Source of the DNA: JBPRGH01 sp051418055
Lineage (GTDB): Bacteria > Bacteroidota > Bacteroidia > Cytophagales > Cyclobacteriaceae
NCBI GenBank assembly: GCA_051418055.1
Contig: JBPRGH010000139.1
Coordinates: 124,001-188,000, forward strand
Direction: 5' to 3'
DNA length: 64,000 nt
Position 1 is the stretch's first letter, and every line of letters begins with the position of its first letter. Shown here piece by piece: positions 58,787 through 64,000 of this stretch. The translations under genes and the position numbers were made by a program. The notes under the pieces were generated by a model, which worked only from the letters and a program-made list of their open reading frames with translations, was not told the origin of the DNA and made no database searches.

Positions 58787-59044
58787 TTATTCGTAATGAT
58801 ATCTGCAAACTATTACTCTTAATTCATCGTCTACCACCTGATAAACTAATCGATGTTCCTGATCAATTCTTCTTGACCAAAATCCTGCTAAATCAAATTT
58901 TAATGGTTCTGGTTTGCCTATTCCTTCAAAAGGAGTTCGATTTATTGATTTTATAAGCTCATTTATTTTTCGAACCATTTTCTTGTCAACCTTTTGCCAA
59001 AATAAATAATCATCCCAGGCATTTTCGGTAAAAATCAGAAGCAT
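58787..59044 (-). CDS. yoeB: YoeB-type ribosome-dependent mRNA endonuclease toxin
   Basis: An 85-residue RelE-fold toxin that cleaves mRNA in the ribosomal A site. The catalytic residues align by number with E. coli YoeB: Glu46 in GKPEPLK, Arg65 in DQEHRLVYQV, and His83-Tyr84 in the C-terminal CRYHYE. FWSRRIDQEH is a family hallmark. The ATG shares one base with the yefM stop (TAATG). All active-site residues are intact, so an active toxin is expected. Confidence 0.95.
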   Translation of the reverse strand: MLLIFTENAWDDYLFWQKVDKKMVRKINELIKSINRTPFEGIGKPEPLKFDLAGFWSRRIDQEHRLVYQVVDDELRVIVCRYHYE

Positions 59045-59295
59045 TAATCTTCTAGATTAGGTTTAACTGTCTTACCTGATTTCAATTGCTCTATTGATTC
59101 ATAAAGTCGATCTGCATTCCTTTTAGAACTTAATAAGTGCATGGTTTCCATAATTGAATTATACTCATCTAATGAAATTATTACGGCTCCTTTTCCAGTT
59201 TTTCTTTTGATTATTAATGTTTCGTTGTTATCCTCTACACGATCCAGGTACTTTTTAAGATCTGTTCTAAACTCTGAGTAATTTGCTGCTATCAT
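59044..59295 (-). CDS. yefM: YefM-type antitoxin
   Basis: An 83-residue Phd/YefM-fold antitoxin. The N-terminal DNA-binding part is NYSEFRTDLKKYLDRVEDN, the middle is AVIISLDEYNSIMETMHLL, and the charged C-terminus (about residues 55-83) would wrap YoeB. It is encoded first, as usual, and represses its own promoter in the well-studied systems. A matching pair of operator-like repeats lies just upstream (59309-59330). Confidence 0.94.
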   Translation of the reverse strand: MIAANYSEFRTDLKKYLDRVEDNNETLIIKRKTGKGAVIISLDEYNSIMETMHLLSSKRNADRLYESIEQLKSGKTVKPNLED

Positions 59296-59308
59296 ATTCT
59301 AGTTCATT

Positions 59309-59330
59309 TATACGTACTAATATACGTACT
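59309..59330 (-). promoter_or_regulatory. Candidate YefM-YoeB operator, two repeats 12 bp apart
   Basis: TATACGTACT occurs at 59309-59318 and again at 59321-59330, each holding the palindromic core TACGTA, with a centre-to-centre distance of 12 bp. The E. coli yefM operator also uses two palindromic cores (TGTACA) 12 bp apart, as I recall it. The repeats lie 14-35 bases upstream of the yefM ATG. Confidence 0.6.
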
Positions 59331-59471
59331 TATTTAAGTAATAGTTTTTCTATTTTACCAATTATTAAATTATCTTATCATAACTCAGTAGCTATTTACT
59401 TCCTTATCCACCTCATTGTAAACCTTTTCTCATATAATAGGTTAATTAGCCGTTTTTAAATAAATATTAAA

Positions 59472-59915
59472 ATGAAAAAGATAATTCTAATATTAATAGT
59501 CGCTCCATTATTTTACACCTGCGACAATACCCGTACAGAAGCGGAAAAGGAGGAACAGATTTTAGAAGCTGACCGTGATGACAAGCAGGAGTTTGATAAA
59601 TTCAGAGTAGAAGGTGAACATTATGTATTTACCGGAACTGCACGTGAAAGAAAAGCTTCATTCGAAAAGGTAGCATCTAAACTGGAGGAGGATGTGAATA
59701 AATTGAAACAGAGCACTGAAGATACTGCAGTAAAACAAAAACTTGATGAAGCTCAGGAAAAAATTGACGAAGCCAGGGAAAAAGCCGCTGAAGCTGATGA
59801 GATAATAACAGAGGGTGCAGAGGATGCTGCCATCGAAAAAATTGAAGAAGCACGTGAAAAACTTGGAGAGGCAAAGGAAAAATATGATGAAGCTATTGAA
59901 GAGATTGGGATGTGA
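59472..59915 (+). CDS. Small acidic coiled-coil lipoprotein
   Basis: The 147-residue protein has a signal peptide and probable lipobox (PLFYTCDN). The mature part is almost all charged helix. From about residue 65 there are near-repeats of an 18-to-25-residue coil: LDEAQEKIDEAREKAAEADE, IEKIEEAREKLGEAKEKYDE. It resembles periplasmic stalk or LEA-like helices by composition only, and I assign no function. It is monocistronic, with a heptamer repeat array just after the stop. Confidence 0.72.
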   Translation: MKKIILILIVAPLFYTCDNTRTEAEKEEQILEADRDDKQEFDKFRVEGEHYVFTGTARERKASFEKVASKLEEDVNKLKQSTEDTAVKQKLDEAQEKIDEAREKAAEADEIITEGAEDAAIEKIEEAREKLGEAKEKYDEAIEEIGM

Positions 59916-59919
59916 TGTT

Positions 59920-59954
59920 GTCAGATTTGAGATTTGAGATGTGAGAATTGAGAT
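59920..59954. repeat. Heptamer-phased array D
   Basis: Five consecutive seven-base units: GTCAGAT, TTGAGAT, TTGAGAT, GTGAGAA and TTGAGAT, starting five bases after the stop of the coiled-coil lipoprotein gene. The unit matches, in reverse complement, the ATCTC heptamers in the right arm of spacer A. Confidence 0.6.
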
Positions 59955-60009
59955 ATTAAAACATCATAAGAGGTTGATGCATTAATTAGGAGAGAATAAT
60001 TACTAATCC

Positions 60010-60765
60010 ATGATACAGCTAAAGGAAATTTCTACTTTACCCCCGGAAGATTCGATTGATAAGAAAAAAGCAAAAAAGAAATTAAAAAAGAAGTATTATA
60101 AAAAGCTGTTCAAGCTTCAAACCAAGTTTTATGCTGATGGCCGGTATGGCCTTTTAATTATTCTTCAGGGATTGGATACAGCGGGTAAAGATGGAATTAT
60201 TCGTCATTCCATGAGAAGCATGAATCCAATGGGCGTACAGGTAAAAGCTTTTGGAGTACCAACAGAAGAAGAAGTAAAACATGATTTTCTCTGGCGTATT
60301 TATCCTCATATCCCACAGAAGGGAATGATTCAGGTTTTTAACCGATCCTATTACGAGGATATTCTCGTGCCGAAAATTGAAGGCACGCTCTCTCCTGCCA
60401 GAATTGAGCATCGTTTTGAGTTAATAAACCAGCTGGAAGAACACCTGAAACTAAATGGTATAAAAGTTTTGAAATTTTTTCTTCATATCTCCAGAGATGA
60501 GCAATTGGACAGGATTGAGGGAAGAAAGAAAAAAAAGCATAAGAAATGGAAATACAGTGAGGATGACGAATATCCTAAGGAAGTTTATGACAGGCAAAGG
60601 GATGTATATGAGTTAATTATCAACCAGTGTAATGTTAACCCATGGCATATTATACCTGCCGATAAACGTTGGTACCGCAATTATATCACCGCCAAGATCA
60701 TTAAAAAATATTTAAAGAACCTGGACCTGAAATTCCCAGAACCAGAAATTCTGGAAAAGGAATAA
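60010..60765 (+). CDS. Polyphosphate kinase 2 family protein
   Basis: A single-domain PPK2, 251 residues, which uses polyphosphate to phosphorylate nucleoside mono- or diphosphates. The Walker A motif is GLDTAGKDG (54-62). Further hallmarks are MNPMGVQVKAFGVPTEEE, DFLWRIYPHIPQKG and VFNRSYYEDILV, with a lid containing EGRKKKKHKKWKYSEDD. The ADKRWYRNYITAKII motif closes the domain. The class (I or III) cannot be settled by eye. It converges with the P-type ATPase gene across 17 bases. Confidence 0.93.
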   Translation: MIQLKEISTLPPEDSIDKKKAKKKLKKKYYKKLFKLQTKFYADGRYGLLIILQGLDTAGKDGIIRHSMRSMNPMGVQVKAFGVPTEEEVKHDFLWRIYPHIPQKGMIQVFNRSYYEDILVPKIEGTLSPARIEHRFELINQLEEHLKLNGIKVLKFFLHISRDEQLDRIEGRKKKKHKKWKYSEDDEYPKEVYDRQRDVYELIINQCNVNPWHIIPADKRWYRNYITAKIIKKYLKNLDLKFPEPEILEKE

Positions 60766-60782
60766 CAGCAACAAACGGATTT

Positions 60783-63446
60783 TTATTTTATTAGTATCCT
60801 TCTCTCAATCTGTACTCCAATTAGCAGGACCATTCCCAGTATAAAAGAAATTAAAAGGTCAATTCCCTCCAACGGCACAAGGCTGAAAAATTTATTTGCA
60901 AAAGGTAGATATATAACCCCCAGATGAAGAATTAAAGTTAAAAATAACATGCCCGTAAACAACATATTCGAGGAAAAAGAAAATACTGAATAGCTGGATG
61001 CCCTTAAACCTATTGCATGCCCAATTTGGGTAAATCCAATAGTACAGAATAGCATACTTTGCCAGTAGATATCCTCTGGCTGGGCAGGGTTATAGTAATA
61101 ATAAGCAACACCTAAAGTTATTATTCCAATTAATACACCAGTCCAAAGAACATGAATTATAGCTTTTCTATCTAAAATAGGCGCCGCCATAGAGCGAGGA
61201 GGCCTTTTCATTACATTCTTCTCAGAAGGCTCCACGCCCAGCCCTAGGCCCATTAACCCATCTGTTAAAAGGTTTAACCATAGTAGCTGCAAAGGACGTA
61301 AGGCGACAACTATTCCTAGTAAAGGTGCTATTAACATTACCAGCACTTTACCGAAGTTACCTCCTAATGAAAATTTTACGAATCTCAGCAGGTTATCAAA
61401 TATAGTACGCCCCTCTTCTACTGAATTTACTATGGTAGCAAAGTTATCATCGAGTAGTACCATATCAGATGCTTCCTTTGCCACATCTGTACCTGTTATA
61501 CCCATAGACACTCCAATATCTGCTTTTTTAAGCGCAGGAGAATCATTTACCCCATCACCTGTCATTGCAACTATCTCACCCTGCTTTTGTAGTGCCGTGA
61601 CTATTCTTAGTTTATCTTTTGGTGATACACGTGCAAAAACATTTACTTTTGAAACAACACTATCGAGCTCCTCGTCAGACATCTTATCAAGCATCTCACC
61701 TGTAACATATTCGGAATTTACTCCTATCCCTAACTCATTTGCAATAGCCTTTGCTGTAAGCGGATAATCACCGGTGATCATGATTGGACGAATACCGGCT
61801 GCTTTACATTTTTCAACAGCAGGCTTAACGGCTGGTCGTGCCGGGTCGATTAAACCTACCATACCGGCAAAAACCAATTCATCCTCTATTTTTTCAGCCT
61901 CCTTTTGGTCTGGAAGCTCCTGGAGTCCTTTAAATGCAACGCCAAGAACACGGATACCCTTCTCTGCAAGATCATCATGGGCTTTTATTATCCTGTCAAT
62001 CCAATCCTGATTGATAGGAGCTATACCTTCTGAAGTCCAGATATGTGTGGAGATCTGCAGCAGCCTGTCTACCGCTCCTTTTGTCATTACACTAAAAGGA
62101 AAGGACTGTACTTCTTTCAGTTCATCAGGTAAATTTGCTTCAGATCGTTTATGAACCGTTGACATGCGTTTTCGATCTGAATCAAACGGAACCTCTGCTA
62201 CTCTTGGAAATGAATTTTCAAGTACATGTTTATTATATCCTAAAATATCACTTCCGGCTACCAACGCTGATTCTGTTGGCTCACCAATTACCGTTTTCTC
62301 CTTATCCTGCTCCTGTAATATGGCATCATTACAAAGTGTACCAATCATCAAAACAAGCTTTGTTCCATCAGGATAACCGTTACTGGAAGGGAAAGGGATA
62401 ATTGAACCCGCTGTTTCGATTGCAGTAAGGGTCATTTTATTTTCAGTCAGCGTACCTGTTTTGTCTGAGCAAATAGTAGTCACTGAGCCAAGAGATTCAA
62501 CGGCAGGAAGTTTTCTTATCAGGGCATTTTGCCGTAGCATTTTTTGAGAGCCAAGTGCCAGGGTTATAGTAACAACTGCAGGTAATCCTTCCGGAATAAC
62601 AGCAACCGCTACACTTATACCTACCAGGAACATATCGGCTGCAGACTCCCCTTCGATAACACCAATTATCATAACCAAAACAGCCGCAACACCACCAGCA
62701 GCGGCTAGCCATTTTCCCAGCTGATCAAGTTTTCTTTGTAAAAGTGTTTTTTGAGTCTCAACATTCTGGATCATCCCGGCAATTTTGCCCAGCTCAGTAT
62801 CCATTCCGGTAGCAACGACAACAGCTTTTCCACGACCAACATTAACAGTTGTACCCCTGAATGCCATATTCACACGATCTCCTATTGCCGGATTTTTACT
62901 ACCCGCAATTGGCGCAGTGCTCTTTTCAACAGAATCAGCTTCACCTGTCAGGGCGGATTCCTGAATTCTCAAATTTGAACTTTCTATTATCCTTACATCC
63001 GCAGGGATAATATTACCCGCCTCCATCATAATAATATCGCCGGGCACAATCTTTTTAGCAGATATTTCCTTTAAAGCACCATCACGGATTACCTTTACAA
63101 AAGGGACCGACATTTTCTTTAAAGCCGCCATTGCCTTCTCAGCACGATATTCCTGAACAAATCCTAAAACAGCAAAAAGAACCACGATTGCTGAAATAGC
63201 AATGGTTTCTATTTCTTTTCCTAAAAATCCTGAGATTATGGCAGCAATAATCAGGATTACTACCATTGTTTCGGTAAACTGTCCGAGAAGCATTTTTAAA
63301 GGTCCCCTGCCCTTCTTCTCTTTCAGCTCGTTCGGACCATGCTTTTTTAGCCGTTCCTCTGCGTCAGATGAAGATAAACCGGTAGTTTGTGATGAATCAA
63401 AAAATTGTACGACTTCATCCGCGTGCTTTAAATGAAAAAATTCCAT
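60783..63446 (-). CDS. Ca2+-type (P2A) cation-transporting P-type ATPase
   Basis: Membrane cation pump of the PacL/SERCA type. From the ATG at 63446 it has 887 residues; an in-frame TTG at 63452 adds two. Cation_ATPase_N is followed by the actuator loop SALTGEADSVEK, the helix-4 PEGL motif in VAVAVIPEGLPAVVTI typical of Ca pumps, the phosphorylation site CSDKTGTLTENKM, MITGDYPLTAKA and the hinge MTGDGVNDSPALKKADIGVS. Six C-terminal helices end the protein. Calcium is the most likely ion, with Na or Mn possible. Confidence 0.93.
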   Translation of the reverse strand: MEFFHLKHADEVVQFFDSSQTTGLSSSDAEERLKKHGPNELKEKKGRGPLKMLLGQFTETMVVILIIAAIISGFLGKEIETIAISAIVVLFAVLGFVQEYRAEKAMAALKKMSVPFVKVIRDGALKEISAKKIVPGDIIMMEAGNIIPADVRIIESSNLRIQESALTGEADSVEKSTAPIAGSKNPAIGDRVNMAFRGTTVNVGRGKAVVVATGMDTELGKIAGMIQNVETQKTLLQRKLDQLGKWLAAAGGVAAVLVMIIGVIEGESAADMFLVGISVAVAVIPEGLPAVVTITLALGSQKMLRQNALIRKLPAVESLGSVTTICSDKTGTLTENKMTLTAIETAGSIIPFPSSNGYPDGTKLVLMIGTLCNDAILQEQDKEKTVIGEPTESALVAGSDILGYNKHVLENSFPRVAEVPFDSDRKRMSTVHKRSEANLPDELKEVQSFPFSVMTKGAVDRLLQISTHIWTSEGIAPINQDWIDRIIKAHDDLAEKGIRVLGVAFKGLQELPDQKEAEKIEDELVFAGMVGLIDPARPAVKPAVEKCKAAGIRPIMITGDYPLTAKAIANELGIGVNSEYVTGEMLDKMSDEELDSVVSKVNVFARVSPKDKLRIVTALQKQGEIVAMTGDGVNDSPALKKADIGVSMGITGTDVAKEASDMVLLDDNFATIVNSVEEGRTIFDNLLRFVKFSLGGNFGKVLVMLIAPLLGIVVALRPLQLLWLNLLTDGLMGLGLGVEPSEKNVMKRPPRSMAAPILDRKAIIHVLWTGVLIGIITLGVAYYYYNPAQPEDIYWQSMLFCTIGFTQIGHAIGLRASSYSVFSFSSNMLFTGMLFLTLILHLGVIYLPFANKFFSLVPLEGIDLLISFILGMVLLIGVQIERRILIK

Positions 63447-63570
63447 GGCCAAATATATCCTGCAAGTACTAAACTACTTACAAAAAATCAAAATATTTAA
63501 AGTGTATGATTTAGGTAAAGCTATAAAAAAAGAATCAATTCCTAAAATGGAAATAATTTCTTTTAAAATA

Positions 63571-63608
63571 TTTAATAAAAAAGCACAGATAACGGTTTAT
63601 CTGTGCTT
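63571..63608 (-). terminator. Rho-independent terminator of the FtsX permease gene
   Basis: AAGCACAGATAA (63581-63592) pairs perfectly with TTATCTGTGCTT (63597-63608) around a 4-base loop, and on the minus strand it is followed by TTTTATTAAATATTTT. It begins 24 bases after the permease stop at 63632. Confidence 0.85.
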
Positions 63609-63631
63609 AAATTGACAAGATTTTTATTTCT

Positions 63632-64000
63632 TTACTCGCTTCTTAGGGATTTAATTGGATTAACCACAGCTGCTACCACAGACTGATAGCTTACAGTCAT
63701 TAAACCAATTACTAAAGCTGTAAGGCCTGAAATAATAAATATACTTAAACTAGATGCTGATAACAAATCGATTTTATATTGAAAGTCATCAAGCCAGCTG
63801 TTTATTGCATAATATGCCAAAGGCCAGGCCACAGCCGTTGCAAGAATAATCAGAAGCACAAACTCCTTTGATAATAGCATTACAATCTGTGCTACACTAG
63901 ATCCTAAAACTTTCCTTACACCTACTTCTTTTTTACGTTGCTCTGCAATAAAGGCAGAGAGCCCGAAAAGGCCCATACATGCAATTAAAATAGCTAACCA
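63632..64000 (-). CDS. FtsX-family (MacB-type) ABC transporter permease, 5' partial
   Basis: Only the C-terminal 123 residues are in the window; the frame stays open to base 64000 (reading WLAILIACMGLFGLSAF), so the ATG at 63976 is internal. Motifs are the FtsX C-terminal signature FIAEQRKKEVGVRKVLGSS, followed by three membrane segments and the end VVNPIKSLRSE. This class is highly multiplied in Cytophagales and usually works with an ATPase to move lipoproteins, peptides or antibiotics, or in mechanotransmission. Substrate unknown. Confidence 0.9.
   Translation of the reverse strand, partial: WLAILIACMGLFGLSAFIAEQRKKEVGVRKVLGSSVAQIVMLLSKEFVLLIILATAVAWPLAYYAINSWLDDFQYKIDLLSASSLSIFIISGLTALVIGLMTVSYQSVVAAVVNPIKSLRSE

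Overview
The window is a chromosomal segment from a member of the Bacteroidota, most likely a gliding or surface-living relative of the Cytophagales. The evidence is a SusC/SusD pair, PorP/SprF outer-membrane proteins, two proteins ending in type B type IX secretion (T9SS) sorting domains, DUF1573 and SixA proteins, an FtsX-type permease, weak Shine-Dalgarno sites and AT-rich spacers. The genus cannot be fixed from the sequence alone. A marine or algal-detritus lifestyle is suggested by the beta-glucan locus, but this is inference. No tRNA, rRNA, CRISPR array, phage or transposase gene was seen.

Layout. 1-8308 holds housekeeping and metabolic genes: malQ (cut by the window start), a DUF1573 lipoprotein-like protein, trpS, an unrecognised 133-residue protein, hppD, a phosphohexomutase and a Ca/Na antiporter. 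8337-21949 is a polysaccharide utilization locus (PUL): susC, susD, a PKD surface glycan-binding protein, GH16 with Calx-beta, GH3 and GH16 on the minus strand. A divergent membrane-spanning sensor with a LuxR-type DNA-binding end faces it. The enzyme set fits laminarin or another beta-1,3-glucan. 21969-41710 is a minus-strand T9SS adhesin cassette: PorP/SprF fused to a SPOR domain, a 1066-residue type B cargo, a 4707-residue type B cargo with about 38 Ig-like repeats, and a second PorP/SprF.

41906-44245 has a beta-barrel protein and mtaB. 44503-52566 is a glycogen operon of the GlgE pathway: glgE, maltokinase, glgB and a GH57/DUF3536 protein, without trehalose synthase. 53225-58725 has topA and, divergently, sixA, an agmatinase-family gene and an AGCS symporter. 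58787-64000 has a YefM-YoeB toxin-antitoxin pair, an acidic coiled-coil lipoprotein, a PPK2 kinase, a Ca-type P-ATPase and the 3' end of an FtsX-family permease gene.

The most unusual non-coding signal is a family of spacers with strictly seven-base-phased low-complexity arms, in three cases around a GC-richer core (42684-42871, 44214-44510, 52769-53222, plus a simple array at 59920-59954). They tend to abut gene 3' ends, and one runs into the mtaB coding sequence. The other leading item is the PorP/SprF-SPOR fusion beside the giant adhesin. All calls are by reading only; no database search was possible.
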